Positions 39,363 to 49,506 of a stretch of 64,000 bases of DNA are shown piece after piece; within the stretch, counting starts at the first letter, position 1, and every line of letters starts with the position of its first letter. The stretch is from Devosia neptuniae (GTDB lineage Bacteria > Pseudomonadota > Alphaproteobacteria > Rhizobiales > Devosiaceae). The stretch is from contig NZ_CP104965.1 in the NCBI RefSeq assembly GCF_025452235.1, forward strand, positions 2,600,501 through 2,664,500, given 5' to 3'. The notes below the pieces were generated by a model, which did not search any database, was not told where the DNA came from, and saw nothing but the letters and a program-made list of their open reading frames with translations. Made by a program: the position numbers and the translations under genes.

Positions 39363-41360
39363 ATGAAACCAGAACTGGTCCCCAATGGCGGGACGACGGA
39401 TCGACTTGGTGCAACACTTGTGGCGGACGGCGTCAATTTTGCCGTCTATTCCGAAAGCGCCTCGGCGATCTGGGTATCGATCTATAACGAACAGGACGAG
39501 GAAACCGACCGCTTCGAGCTGGACGTGCATCGCGATCACATTCATGCCGGGCTGGTTGCCGGACTGGGCGCCGGCACGCGATATGGATTGCGGGCCGATG
39601 GCGAATACAATCCTGACCAGGGCCTGTTCTTTGACCCGCAAAAACTGCTGGTCGATCCCTATGCCAAGCGGCTCGACCGCGTGTTCGTGCGCTCGCCCCG
39701 GTTGCGGCTGGATCGCGCCGAGGCGGTGGATACCGCGCCGCTGGTGCCCAAAGCCATTGTCGTTACGCCCAATGACGAATTGATCCTGCCACGCAAGAAG
39801 GCGCCGGGACTGTTCTACGAAATGAATGTGCGCGGCTATACGATGCGCCATCCCAGCGTGCAGGGGCCGTTGCGCGGCACCGTGGCGGCGCTGACCACGC
39901 AGCGGGTGATCGACCATCTCAAATTCATTGGCGTCGATACACTGCAGCTGATGCCGACGGCGGCCTGGATCGATGAGGGGCATTTGCCGGCCTTGGGACT
40001 GACCAATGCCTGGGGCTACAATCCGGTGGTCTATTCAGCCATCGATCCGCGCCTGGCGCCGCGGGGCCCGCATGAATTGCGGAACATGACCGATCTCTAC
40101 CGCAAGAACAGCATCTCGGTGATCCTCGACGTTGTCTATAACCATACCGGGGAGGGTGATGCCGACGGCCCCATGCTCAGCTTGATGGGGCTGGACGCCA
40201 AGACCTATTACCGGTTCGTCGAAGTCGACGGCAAACAGCATCTGGTCAACGATACCGGCACCGGCAATACGCTGCGGTGCGATCATCCCGCGACGCAGCG
40301 GCTGGTGATCGACAGCCTGCGCTATTGGGTCGAGGAAATGGGGGTTTCCGGCTTCCGGTTTGATCTGGCCACAGTGCTGGGGCGCGAGCCGGGGTTTAAT
40401 CCGAACGCCGAAATGCTCAAGAAGATCAAAGCTGATCCGGTGCTGAGCCAGTGCATCCTGGTGGCCGAGCCATGGGACCCGGGTCCGGGTGGCTATCACC
40501 TTGGCCAGTTCGGCAAGGAATTCAAAGAGCACAACGACACCTATCGCGACGAAATCCGCGGCTTCTGGCGCGGGGAGGACGGCAAGATCGGTGCGCTGGC
40601 GGGCAAGGTCGCGGGCTCGGCCGAGATTTTTGACAGCGCGGGCCGCAAGCCCAGCAATGGCGTCAATATGCTGGCCGTGCATGACGGGTTCACCCTGCGC
40701 GACCTGGTCAGCTATAGCGACAAGCACAATGAGGCCAATGGCGAGGGCAATCGCGACGGGCATAACCACAATCAATCGTGGAATTGCGGGGCCGAGGGCG
40801 AGACCGAGGATGCGGCCATCAATGCGGCACGCAAGCGCGATGTGCGGGCGCTGCTGGCGACGCTGTTCCTGTCGCGCGGCACGCCGCTACTACAACAGGG
40901 CGACGAAATGTTCCGCACCCAGCAGGGCAATAACAATGCCTATGCGCAGGATAATGAAATCACCTGGCTCGATTGGGAAGCGGCGGATGGCGAACTGGTG
41001 AATTTCGTCGCTGCCGTGAATGGTTTCCGCAAGGCGCATTCGGCGCTGACGCATGACCATTTCCTCACCGGCCAAGACAAGAATGGCGTGCGCGACGTGG
41101 TCTGGCTGCATCCCGATGGCCGCGAGATGAATGAGGGCGACTGGCGCGATTCGGCCGCCTCGGTGCTGGGCATGCAGCTGACCAACAAGGACGATCAGGT
41201 GCTGGTCTGGTTCAACCGCCGCGCCGAACCGGTGGTGGCGCGGCTGCCGGAAGGGAACTGGGCGGTTGGCATCCAGTCGGACAGCAGTGCGGAGATAGCT
41301 TTTTCCGAGGGCACGGCCACGCTGACGCCGCGCTCGGTGGTGGCGTTGGTCAGGGCGTGA
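39363..41360 (+). CDS. glgX: Glycogen debranching enzyme GlgX
   Basis: The ATG at 39363 gives 665 residues starting MKPELVPNGGTTDRLGATLV; an earlier ATG at 39330 adds 11 unconserved residues. A CBM48 domain (VNFAVYSESASAIWVSIYNE) is followed by the GH13 barrel with DVVYNHTGEGD, GFRFDLATVLGRE (nucleophile Asp), LVAEPWDPGPGGY (acid/base Glu) and AVHDGFTLRDLVSY. It removes alpha-1,6 branches left by GlgP. It is the last gene of the glycogen cluster. Confidence 0.95.
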   Translation: MKPELVPNGGTTDRLGATLVADGVNFAVYSESASAIWVSIYNEQDEETDRFELDVHRDHIHAGLVAGLGAGTRYGLRADGEYNPDQGLFFDPQKLLVDPYAKRLDRVFVRSPRLRLDRAEAVDTAPLVPKAIVVTPNDELILPRKKAPGLFYEMNVRGYTMRHPSVQGPLRGTVAALTTQRVIDHLKFIGVDTLQLMPTAAWIDEGHLPALGLTNAWGYNPVVYSAIDPRLAPRGPHELRNMTDLYRKNSISVILDVVYNHTGEGDADGPMLSLMGLDAKTYYRFVEVDGKQHLVNDTGTGNTLRCDHPATQRLVIDSLRYWVEEMGVSGFRFDLATVLGREPGFNPNAEMLKKIKADPVLSQCILVAEPWDPGPGGYHLGQFGKEFKEHNDTYRDEIRGFWRGEDGKIGALAGKVAGSAEIFDSAGRKPSNGVNMLAVHDGFTLRDLVSYSDKHNEANGEGNRDGHNHNQSWNCGAEGETEDAAINAARKRDVRALLATLFLSRGTPLLQQGDEMFRTQQGNNNAYAQDNEITWLDWEAADGELVNFVAAVNGFRKAHSALTHDHFLTGQDKNGVRDVVWLHPDGREMNEGDWRDSAASVLGMQLTNKDDQVLVWFNRRAEPVVARLPEGNWAVGIQSDSSAEIAFSEGTATLTPRSVVALVRA

Positions 41361-41502
41361 AATACGCTCTGCCGGGGTGTCAGGGCTGACCATCGCAAAG
41401 CCGTAATTGCGCCCGGACAATTCCATCAATTGCCCGAACATTTGCCGCGGCGGGCGCGCAGCTTGTGGCTGTCGCCCGCACCGTCTCTTGTGGGCTGATA
41501 AT

Positions 41503-41538
41503 GGCGCCGGACCGCTGCACAGGGTCCGGCGCCGTTTT
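41503..41538 (+). terminator. Intrinsic terminator between glgX and ureG
   Basis: GGCGCCGGACC and GGTCCGGCGCC form a perfect 11-bp stem around a 9-base loop, followed by GTTTTATT. The T-tract overlaps the ureG stop codon (TTA on the plus strand at 41537). It ends transcription of glgX and may also help stop transcription from the ure side. Confidence 0.88.
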
Positions 41539-42169
41539 ATTCGGCGGCTACCGCATCGGTGAAGCCGCCAGCCTTTTCGATGAAGCCGATGATCTGGTCG
41601 AGGCTTTCGCGCCGCAGCAGGTCGGTGAAGACATAGGGCCGACCCTCGCGCACTTTCTGCGTGTCGCTTTCCATCACTTCGAGGCTCGCGCCGACATATT
41701 GCGCCAGATCGGTATGGGTGATGACCAGCAGGTCCGAGCGCGAAATGGCCGGGCCGCCTTTGCGCGGGATTTTTTCGCCCTGGGCGACCGAGATCACATA
41801 GATGGTGAGATCCGCCAGGTCGGGCGAGAAGGTCGCCGCCAGATTGTCGCCGCCGCTTTCGATCAGGATGATGTCGAGGTCGGGGAATTTGCGGTTGAGA
41901 TCATCGATTGCCGCCAAATTCAGCGAGGCGTCCTCGCGGATGGCGGTGTGGGGGCAGCCGCCGGTTTCGACGCCCACGATGCGGTCTTCGGAAATGGCCT
42001 GCGCCCGCGCCAGGATCAGCGCGTCCTCGCGGGTATAGATGTCGTTGGTGACCACCGCCATGGAATAGCGATCGCGCAAAGCCTTGAGCAGCATTTCGCA
42101 CAGCGTCGTCTTGCCCGAACCAACGGGGCCGCCAATACCGATGCGCAGGGGACCATTTAGCGATTTCAT
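41537..42169 (-). CDS. ureG: Urease accessory GTPase UreG
   Basis: The 210-residue SIMIBI-class GTPase delivers nickel to urease with UreD, UreF and UreE. The P-loop is [11 protein letters not shown], the metal-binding Cys-Pro-His is in [17 protein letters not shown], and the switch region is [17 protein letters not shown]. The guanine-recognition motif normally reads N-K-x-D (VINKTDLA); here the sequence is [18 protein letters not shown], with Asn and Lys both replaced. The gene overlaps the DUF3995 gene by 4 bases and ends the ureE-F-DUF3995-G run. Confidence 0.95.
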   Translation of the reverse strand: MKSLNGPLRIGIGGPVGSGKTTLCEMLLKALRDRYSMAVVTNDIYTREDALILARAQAISEDRIVGVETGGCPHTAIREDASLNLAAIDDLNRKFPDLDIILIESGGDNLAATFSPDLADLTIYVISVAQGEKIPRKGGPAISRSDLLVITHTDLAQYVGASLEVMESDTQKVREGRPYVFTDLLRRESLDQIIGFIEKAGGFTDAVAAE

Positions 42170-42597
42170 AGCAGCCTCATGAGGGTGAGTGCGACAAAGC
42201 CTGCGCCGAGCAACAGGCAGAGGGGGGAATAAACGCGGCTGTCATTCAGCCGGAAATTGGGTTCGGGCGTCTTGCCGGCCCACCAGGGCGTGTAGCCGAT
42301 AATGCCACGGGCGAGGAATATGGCAGCAACGGGTATGCCGAGCAGGGTCAGCATCGCGCCGCCGCTGTCATGATCGGCCAGGGCCAGCGCCAGGATGCCG
42401 GCAGCTAGCGTTGCGACGGCCACAGCGAAGGAGGCGAGGCGCGGCGGCATGCGTTCGATGTCGCGAAAGCCGACCACGGTCTGGGCCAATAGCTTCTCGT
42501 CGCGAATGGGCCAGGTGCGGCCGAAGGACCAGAGCAGATGGGCAAAGGACACGGCCAGCAAGGCGATGAACATGAATGCGGAAATCAGCATGCTCAT
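42166..42597 (-). CDS. DUF3995 family membrane protein in the urease cluster
   Basis: A 143-residue protein with four predicted membrane spans (about residues 4-22, 52-72, 80-100 and 122-142). The stretches [20 protein letters not shown] and [20 protein letters not shown] match the DUF3995 family as I know it. It overlaps ureG and ureF by 4 bases at its two ends, so it is co-translated with nickel-insertion accessory genes. A role in urea, ammonia or nickel handling is a guess from position only. Confidence 0.75.
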   Translation of the reverse strand: MSMLISAFMFIALLAVSFAHLLWSFGRTWPIRDEKLLAQTVVGFRDIERMPPRLASFAVAVATLAAGILALALADHDSGGAMLTLLGIPVAAIFLARGIIGYTPWWAGKTPEPNFRLNDSRVYSPLCLLLGAGFVALTLMRLL

Positions 42598-43247
42598 GAG
42601 CGGAAAATTCTCGTCGTCAGGGTTTCATGGGCCATTTGGGCAATGTCGGCGGCATAGGCGATGGAGCCGATATCGTCCAGCGTCGCATGCTCGCACAGCA
42701 CAGCCATTTCCGAAATGGGGTGTTCCAGCGCGGCCATGATGGCAAGGCCATCGGACTGGCCGATGGGGATCAGGCGCACGGCGACCGACACCTGGGCATG
42801 CACCGTGGCGGTGAGGTAAGCCGTGAGCGCCGCCTGCAGCTCGATACCATGGCTGGCGGCGATGGCGCCGACCGCGATGGGGTAGGGGCAGGGGCGTGGC
42901 AGGATATCCAGCACGGGCGAGGGCCAGGCTTTTGCGGCACTCGCGAAGGCGTCGCCGGTAATGGTGGTTTCGTCGTGGCGTTCGCGGGCGGGCGTCAGCG
43001 CGAGGCAGAGATCGGCGAGCTCCTGCAGGGCTGCGGCGTGCGTGCTGCCGCGATGGGCATGGGCGAAGAGGATGGCGTCGGTGCGTAGGCCGCCATGGGC
43101 AAGGATGCCCTCGATCCATTGCTGGGTACTTGCGCGGTCAATCACCACGCCTTTGACGATGGCGGCTTCGAGCCCCGCCGACCAGGCGAAGGCGCCTACG
43201 GGAAAGGCTGGCGACAGCCAGGTCAGCAGCTTTTGCAGATCGCTCAT
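42594..43247 (-). CDS. ureF: Urease accessory protein UreF
   Basis: This 217-residue all-helical protein shows the family start LLTWLSPAFPVGAFAWSAGL, the region VAVRLIPIGQSDGLAIMAAL and a typical length. UreF acts with UreD and UreG in the pre-activation complex that carbamylates the active-site lysine and inserts nickel. It overlaps both ureE and the DUF3995 gene by 4 bases. Confidence 0.95.
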   Translation of the reverse strand: MSDLQKLLTWLSPAFPVGAFAWSAGLEAAIVKGVVIDRASTQQWIEGILAHGGLRTDAILFAHAHRGSTHAAALQELADLCLALTPARERHDETTITGDAFASAAKAWPSPVLDILPRPCPYPIAVGAIAASHGIELQAALTAYLTATVHAQVSVAVRLIPIGQSDGLAIMAALEHPISEMAVLCEHATLDDIGSIAYAADIAQMAHETLTTRIFRS

Positions 43248-43708
43248 CGCGCCAGCAGCGCGTGGCCGCTGTCGCCGTGGCTGTGATAGGCGCCATGCTC
43301 GGCGTAGAAGGGCTCGGTGACGTTGCTCACCGTCGCGCCCAGGCCTTGGAGCATGGTTTTGAGCACGTGGTCGCGCTTGATCAGGATGCGGTTCTCTTCG
43401 AGCTGTGCCGAGGTGTGGCGATTGCCGATATGCCAGGCGAGCCGGACGAGATGGGCCGTGTCGCGGCCGCGCACTTCATAGAGCAATTCTTCGGCGGCGA
43501 TGATTTCCACCAAGCGGCCATCATCGAGCAGGAGCGCGCTTTTATGCTCGAGCGTAATGGTCTGGGGGAAGTCCACCATCACCTCGGCGCCACCGTGCAG
43601 GCGCAGCAATTTGCGCCGCAGGCGGCGTTCGTCATGTTCGAGAACAACGAGGTCGAAAGGGGTGCCCTGCCCATGGTCTGGCGGCAGGATGGAGACGGCA
43701 CGAAGCAT
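43244..43708 (-). CDS. ureE: Urease accessory nickel-binding protein UreE
   Basis: The 154-residue protein has the UreE N-terminal domain (FDLVVLEHDERRLRRKLLRL) and C-terminal metal-binding domain (LVRLAWHIGNRHTSAQLEEN, then VLKTMLQGLGATV). The tail AYHSHGDSGHALLAR carries only three His residues, not the long His-rich extension seen in some species. It overlaps ureF by 4 bases. A RIME-like repeat separates it from the genes upstream. Confidence 0.93.
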   Translation of the reverse strand: MLRAVSILPPDHGQGTPFDLVVLEHDERRLRRKLLRLHGGAEVMVDFPQTITLEHKSALLLDDGRLVEIIAAEELLYEVRGRDTAHLVRLAWHIGNRHTSAQLEENRILIKRDHVLKTMLQGLGATVSNVTEPFYAEHGAYHSHGDSGHALLAR

Positions 43709-43751
43709 GAAGAACTTTCCGACGATAGCGAGGCTTCCCGGCCCGCACCCA

Positions 43752-43860
43752 CCCTAGAGCATTTCGCCGTTTCTCTGAAACGCTGAAATAGCTCCAGGTC
43801 TTTCGTTTTCGCGTTTCCGAACCGCAAAACCGTCACCACTTTTGCTGGAAACGCTCAGGG
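43752..43860. repeat. RIME-like palindromic intergenic repeat
   Basis: The stretch TAGAGCATTTCGCCGTTTCT and the later TTTTCGCGTTTCCGAACCGC / CACTTTTGCTGGAAACGCTC are characteristic of the mosaic intergenic repeats of rhizobia: GAGCATTT near the start and GGAAACGCTC near the end, with internal GTTTC/GAAAC pairs. It fills the gap between ureE and the upstream hypothetical gene and shows that these genes may have been joined by rearrangement. Confidence 0.7.
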
Positions 43861-43863
43861 GCG

Positions 43864-44454
43864 TCAGGTCATGGTATTGAAGACCTTGATGATCCAATAG
43901 AGCTGGTAGCCGATGTGCAATGCCGGTATGGCGATATGCAGCCGCCGACTGGCCGACCAGATACCCAGCGCACAGAGCACCAGGCCGAACGGCACTTGCA
44001 GGAAATAATCCGGCCCGAAGCGTTCCCAATGTTCGGCGCCCTTGATCAACGTATCGATGGAATCGAACACGAAGGTCGCCGCCAACAGGCCGAAGAACCA
44101 CTTGCGCCGCTTGAGGAAGAAATCCTCGTAGCCGGCATATTCGGTGATGTTGTCGGGGAAGAGCAGAGCTGCCATCAGGAACAGCGTGACGGCGTAGAAA
44201 ATGAGGAAGAAGAATAGCCCGAACGACCAGCTGTTGATCTGGAACAGGGCGAATTCCCACCACCAGAACAGCACCAGTTCCACCAGGATCGAGCCCACCC
44301 AGAGCAGATGGACCGTAGAAGGCTTGTTACGATTGGGATGCTGGATGAGCCCGGCAACACCCATCAGCAGACGGGTGATGCCAAGGCCGATAACCATGCC
44401 CATGACGATGCGAATATGGGGGAACAGCTCTGGGTGGATCGGCTGCGGGTCCAT
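43864..44454 (-). CDS. Hypothetical membrane protein between urease genes
   Basis: I do not recognise this 196-residue protein. It has five or six hydrophobic segments (about residues 14-35, 48-68, 75-98, 118-135, 150-165 and 170-190), a Trp-rich second segment (VELVLFWWWEFALFQIN) and a basic loop FFLKRRKWF. It lies 6 bases after the MliC-like gene on the same strand, so the two are probably co-transcribed. Neither is a known urease gene. Confidence 0.75.
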   Translation of the reverse strand: MDPQPIHPELFPHIRIVMGMVIGLGITRLLMGVAGLIQHPNRNKPSTVHLLWVGSILVELVLFWWWEFALFQINSWSFGLFFFLIFYAVTLFLMAALLFPDNITEYAGYEDFFLKRRKWFFGLLAATFVFDSIDTLIKGAEHWERFGPDYFLQVPFGLVLCALGIWSASRRLHIAIPALHIGYQLYWIIKVFNTMT

Positions 44455-44460
44455 ATCGGC

Positions 44461-44850
44461 TCAGGGTGCGTTGCTGGCTTCGGAGCAGGTGCTGACTGCC
44501 GGAGCGTCCTCGCCCAGAGTCGTGTCATAGAGGCTCGCTTCGGCGCCTTCCGTCAGCCAGGCCCATTGACCCGAGACATAGCGCACGCCGGAGCCGGAGA
44601 CGACGGAGGCAAAGACCAGCTTTTCGGTTTCCTCGGGCACATTGACCAGCGCCAGGAAATTGGGCGAGGCATTGATGTAATCGACCGTCAGCGGCACGCC
44701 GGTTCCACATTCATATTGCACGGTGCGCTTTTGGATATCGGCCGAGGCATCGGTGCCCAAGGTGAGCGACAATGACGCCTCGACGCCATGCGCGGCCGTC
44801 ACCGCACCGGTCAGAAGCAATGCTGTGAGAATCGTCTTCATGAAGATCAT
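44461..44850 (-). CDS. MliC-family (C-type lysozyme inhibitor) secreted protein
   Basis: The ATG at 44850 follows AGGAG 11 bases upstream and gives 129 residues with a signal peptide (MIFMKTILTALLLTGAVTAA). The mature part has the MliC pattern: VQYECGTGVPLTVDYIN, FLALVNVPEETEKLVFASVV, SGSGVRYVSGQWAWLTEG and a final Cys in STCSEAS. MliC proteins inhibit C-type lysozymes. There is no lipobox, so it is periplasmic rather than a lipoprotein. It is an odd neighbour for urease genes. Confidence 0.78.
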   Translation of the reverse strand: MIFMKTILTALLLTGAVTAAHGVEASLSLTLGTDASADIQKRTVQYECGTGVPLTVDYINASPNFLALVNVPEETEKLVFASVVSGSGVRYVSGQWAWLTEGAEASLYDTTLGEDAPAVSTCSEASNAP

Positions 44851-44926
44851 TTTGGCGCTGGCTCCTCGCTTGTCCAGCGCCAAGATTGGACCATGCAGGC
44901 GGCGGAAATTGGATCGGCTGAGCGAT

Positions 44927-45376
44927 TTAGACGAGATAAACGATCAGCAACGCGGCGATGATGGCCACCGCGTCTTCGATCAGTGCGGCTGGCTGGTCCT
45001 TGCCGAAGGATGCCGCCAGGCGGGAACGCGCCTCGGCGCCGCCATAAGTGCCGATGACGGCACCGACCGCGCCGAGAATGGCGCCAATGATCCAATTGCC
45101 CGGCAGCAGCGCGCCACAGAGGGCGCCGAGCACGATGCGGGCGCCGAATTGGACCGGTACCTTGCGGCTGGGCGTCTTGGGCAGCTGATCAGTGACCAGC
45201 TCGCCGATGGCCAGAATGGTCAGGATGATGACGGTCGGCAGCGCGCCGATAAAGCTGAGCTGGGTGCCGGCAAAGTCGATCCAGCCCAGATAAGCCGCCC
45301 AACTGATGGCGGCCAATGGTGTCATGGCCCGCAGGCCCGCAACCACCCCGATAAGCAGTGCAAAGACGTAGATCAT
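44927..45376 (-). CDS. DUF4126 family membrane protein
   Basis: The 149-residue protein has four or five membrane spans and the DUF4126 pattern: GVVAGLRAMTPLAAISWAAY near the start, ELVTDQLPKTPSRKVPVQFG in the middle and GAVGAVIGTYGGAEARSRLA later. The function of the family is unknown. It lies between ureC (74-base gap) and the MliC-like gene on the same strand, part of the three-gene stretch that splits the urease cluster. Confidence 0.82.
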   Translation of the reverse strand: MIYVFALLIGVVAGLRAMTPLAAISWAAYLGWIDFAGTQLSFIGALPTVIILTILAIGELVTDQLPKTPSRKVPVQFGARIVLGALCGALLPGNWIIGAILGAVGAVIGTYGGAEARSRLAASFGKDQPAALIEDAVAIIAALLIVYLV

Positions 45377-45450
45377 TCTGGATGCCCCAATCCGAGCGGA
45401 CCCATTGCCGCAAGGCCAAGACTATTCCGATCTACGCCAAGCGCAATCGG

Positions 45451-47160
<1,710 letters not shown>

Positions 47161-47172
47161 GGTAACTCCGGC

Positions 47173-47595
47173 TTAGTGGGCCTTGGACGCGGCGGGCTTG
47201 GCGTGCTTGCGATATTGGGCGACGCTGGCGGCGATGACGGTATCGAGCAATTGCTCGCCCTCGTGCAGCATTTTGTCGTCCTGGCGGCTGGCGACCAAAG
47301 ACAGGGCAAGCGCCTGCAGCGCATAGGCTGCCTTGGCTTTGCCATCGGCGACCAGCTGATTGCCTTCCTTTTCGATCTGCTTGAGCAGGCGGGCGAAATC
47401 GGCAGCGGGCAGGCCGGTCTTGAAGCCGCGCCAGTCCTTGGCGCCGCCGCGGTCGATCAGGCCGACGGTCGAGCCGCCCAGCAGATACATGGCCTCGCCA
47501 TCGTCCACGCCGGCTTCGGTCAGGTCGCGCAATACGGCGGCGAGGCGCTGGCGCAGGTCGGCAAGGCGGGCGTCGGTATTGGTCTGTTCAGTCAT
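47173..47595 (-). CDS. Conserved urease-cluster protein between ureB and ureC
   Basis: A 140-residue cytoplasmic protein starting MTEQTNTDARLADLRQRLAA, mostly helical by composition, with a basic tail (YRKHAKPAASKAH). The open frame upstream of 47595 is a shadow of ureB. It is 4 bases past ureB and 12 before ureC, so it is co-translated with the urease subunits. An unnamed ORF in this slot is usual in rhizobial urease clusters. Its function is unknown; a chaperone-like role is only a guess. Confidence 0.82.
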   Translation of the reverse strand: MTEQTNTDARLADLRQRLAAVLRDLTEAGVDDGEAMYLLGGSTVGLIDRGGAKDWRGFKTGLPAADFARLLKQIEKEGNQLVADGKAKAAYALQALALSLVASRQDDKMLHEGEQLLDTVIAASVAQYRKHAKPAASKAH

Positions 47596-47599
47596 TGTC

Positions 47600-47905
47600 T
47601 TAGAGTTGTCCCATGATCTGCTGGCGGAAGCCGTAAACGGTGCGGCTGCCGCTGAGTGGCACGAGCCGGACTTCGCGGGTCTGGCCCGGTTCGAAGCGCA
47701 CCGCAGTGCCCGCGGCGATATCGAGCCGCATGCCGCGCGCCTGCTCGCGGTCAAACCGCAGCCCGGCATTGGTTTCGTAGAAATGATAATGCGAGCCGAC
47801 CTGGATCGGCCGATCGCCGGTATTGGCCACCTCGATGGTGATCTGGGGCGCACCGACATTGAGCTCGATATCGCCGGACTGGGGAATGACTTCACCGGGG
47901 ATCAT
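47600..47905 (-). CDS. ureB: Urease subunit beta
   Basis: A 101-residue subunit with the standard start [20 protein letters not shown], the [17 protein letters not shown] segment and the ending [16 protein letters not shown]. It is separate from UreA, as is usual in proteobacteria. Confidence 0.97.
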   Translation of the reverse strand: MIPGEVIPQSGDIELNVGAPQITIEVANTGDRPIQVGSHYHFYETNAGLRFDREQARGMRLDIAAGTAVRFEPGQTREVRLVPLSGSRTVYGFRQQIMGQL

Positions 47906-47914
47906 GGCTGGCTC

Positions 47915-48217
47915 CTAGCGAATGGGTTGGTGGACGGTGACGAGCTTGGTGCCGTCGGGGAAGGTGGCTTCCACCTGGATGTCGTGGATCATCTCGGGGA
48001 TGCCCTCCATCACCTGGGCGCGGGTGATGACATGGGCGCCCGCCTCCATCAATTCGGCCACCGGGCGGCCGTCGCGGGCGCCTTCGACCACGAAATCGGT
48101 GATCAGCGCGATCGCTTCGGGATGGTTGAGCTTGACGCCCCGCTCAAGCCGCTTGCGGGCCACGATGGCCGCCATGGCAATCAGCAGTTTGTCTTTTTCG
48201 CGCGGAGTGAGATTCAT
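47915..48217 (-). CDS. ureA: Urease subunit gamma
   Basis: The 100-residue subunit has the family hallmarks [20 protein letters not shown], the [20 protein letters not shown] region and the ending [15 protein letters not shown]. It lies 9 bases after ureD and 9 before ureB. Confidence 0.97.
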   Translation of the reverse strand: MNLTPREKDKLLIAMAAIVARKRLERGVKLNHPEAIALITDFVVEGARDGRPVAELMEAGAHVITRAQVMEGIPEMIHDIQVEATFPDGTKLVTVHQPIR

Positions 48218-48226
48218 CGAGATGTC

Positions 48227-49051
48227 CTAAAAATGCCAGAGACGCGGCAGAGTGCCGGCGCGAGCCAGTGCGCCAAGAATTGGAACGATCGTGCGGCGAA
48301 GCGCAAGCCCGGAATTTGCCATGGCTCGTATGACGAGACGTTCACCGTTGACACTGGCAGCGGCCGTCGCCCCGTCCGGCAGCAGCGCGCGGACCTGTTC
48401 GAGGCGGCGCGCCAAGTCGGGGCCGAAATGGATGATGGTGGCAAAGGCGCGGGCGCCTGCCAGGAGCGCGGGATTGTCGCGGGCCAGGTCCGAGCCATCG
48501 ATATGGGTGGCCTCGGCATGCACCAGCCTGCCGTTGCGACGAATGCGCCAGTTGTCGCGGAACAGGGCGTCGCGGGCGTCCTCACCCATGGCGTCGCGGC
48601 CCAGCAGCACGGCTTCGATGGCCGTGAGGCTGGCATCGGGTGCAAGATCGATATTGATCGAACGCTCGAAGCGGCTTTGGGCGAAAAGAATGGTTTCCTG
48701 CGGCAGCCAGTCGAGATGCGCGCCGGCGCCGACTGTGAGCTGGGTTTCGACATGGGCAGTGGCGCCGGTCGAGCGATAGATGCGTTCGCAGGCCTGGGTG
48801 GTAATGGTCGTGCGGGTGCCGGGGGCGATGTCGGCTTCCCAGCGCATGTGGTCGCCACCGGTCAGGCCGCCCGCCGTATTGATCAGCACGGCGTCAAGAC
48901 TGTGGTCATGCGTATGGGGCAGCCGGATCTTGGCGCAGCCCTCCTGATAGAGGTTTTGCAGATGCGTCGCGTCGTCGCGCAGCTTGGTCGTCAACCGACC
49001 GACACCGCGCGCGCGCTGCATTATCACATGGTCATTGGCAACGATTTGCAC
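48227..49051 (-). CDS. ureD: Urease accessory protein UreD
   Basis: A 274-residue accessory protein with the family stretch VLINTAGGLTGGDHMRWEAD, ITTQACERIYRSTGATAHVE and LDWLPQETILFAQSRFER. UreD binds apo-urease and, with UreF and UreG, guides nickel insertion. It is the first gene of the ureD-A-B-orf-C run and is divergent from the small secreted ORF at 49114, with only 62 bases between them for both promoters. Confidence 0.95.
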   Translation of the reverse strand: MQIVANDHVIMQRARGVGRLTTKLRDDATHLQNLYQEGCAKIRLPHTHDHSLDAVLINTAGGLTGGDHMRWEADIAPGTRTTITTQACERIYRSTGATAHVETQLTVGAGAHLDWLPQETILFAQSRFERSINIDLAPDASLTAIEAVLLGRDAMGEDARDALFRDNWRIRRNGRLVHAEATHIDGSDLARDNPALLAGARAFATIIHFGPDLARRLEQVRALLPDGATAAASVNGERLVIRAMANSGLALRRTIVPILGALARAGTLPRLWHF

Positions 49052-49113
49052 GGGACGGCGTTTCTGCTGGGTGCACAGGCTCTGCCTCAGATAATTTTGA
49101 TAGGAAAAGAAAA

Positions 49114-49446
49114 ATGAACCTCAAAACTACTCTCTCGGCCGTTGCGCTTACCGCCGCTTTTGCTTTGTCCGGTCCGGCTTTCGCCCAGACCATGATTAAC
49201 GGAGCGGCCGTCTCGGAAGCTGATCTTCCTGCCGTGCAGCAACGCTGCGACGAACTCAAGACTGCTGACGATACCGCATCGCTGGCCGATCCCAAAGCCG
49301 GTGATGAAACCACCGAAAACGCCGGTGATGCTGCCACTCCGGATGCTCCGCAGCCCAATGAAGCTGCTAATGCCACCACTACTGTCGACCTCGACACTCT
49401 GACGCTCGAAGCCTGCGTGGAGGCAGGTCTGGTATCTGCCATGTAA
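49114..49446 (+). CDS. Small secreted hypothetical protein
   Basis: I do not recognise this 110-residue protein. It has a clear signal peptide (MNLKTTLSAVALTAAFALSG, cleaved after AFAQ) and an acidic, Asp/Ala/Thr-rich low-complexity centre (residues 57-92) flanked by two Cys residues (in VQQRCDELKT and LTLEACVEAG). AGGAAAAG precedes the ATG and a bidirectional terminator follows the stop. It is the only plus-strand gene between ureG and urtA. Its composition suggests a small periplasmic protein. Confidence 0.8.
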   Translation: MNLKTTLSAVALTAAFALSGPAFAQTMINGAAVSEADLPAVQQRCDELKTADDTASLADPKAGDETTENAGDAATPDAPQPNEAANATTTVDLDTLTLEACVEAGLVSAM

Positions 49447-49475
49447 TCGAGGGTTCTGCATCCCTGAAAAAGAGG

Positions 49476-49504
49476 CGTCCGGCACTTGTGCCGGGCGTTT
49501 TGCG
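49476..49504. terminator. Terminator between the secreted ORF and urtE (convergent)
   Basis: CGTCCGGCAC and GTGCCGGGCG pair over 10 positions (one G-T pair) with a 2-base loop, followed by TTTTGCGTTTT. It lies 30 bases past the secreted ORF and 3 bases from the urtE stop, so it can serve both convergent genes. Confidence 0.85.
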
Positions 49505-49506
49505 TT

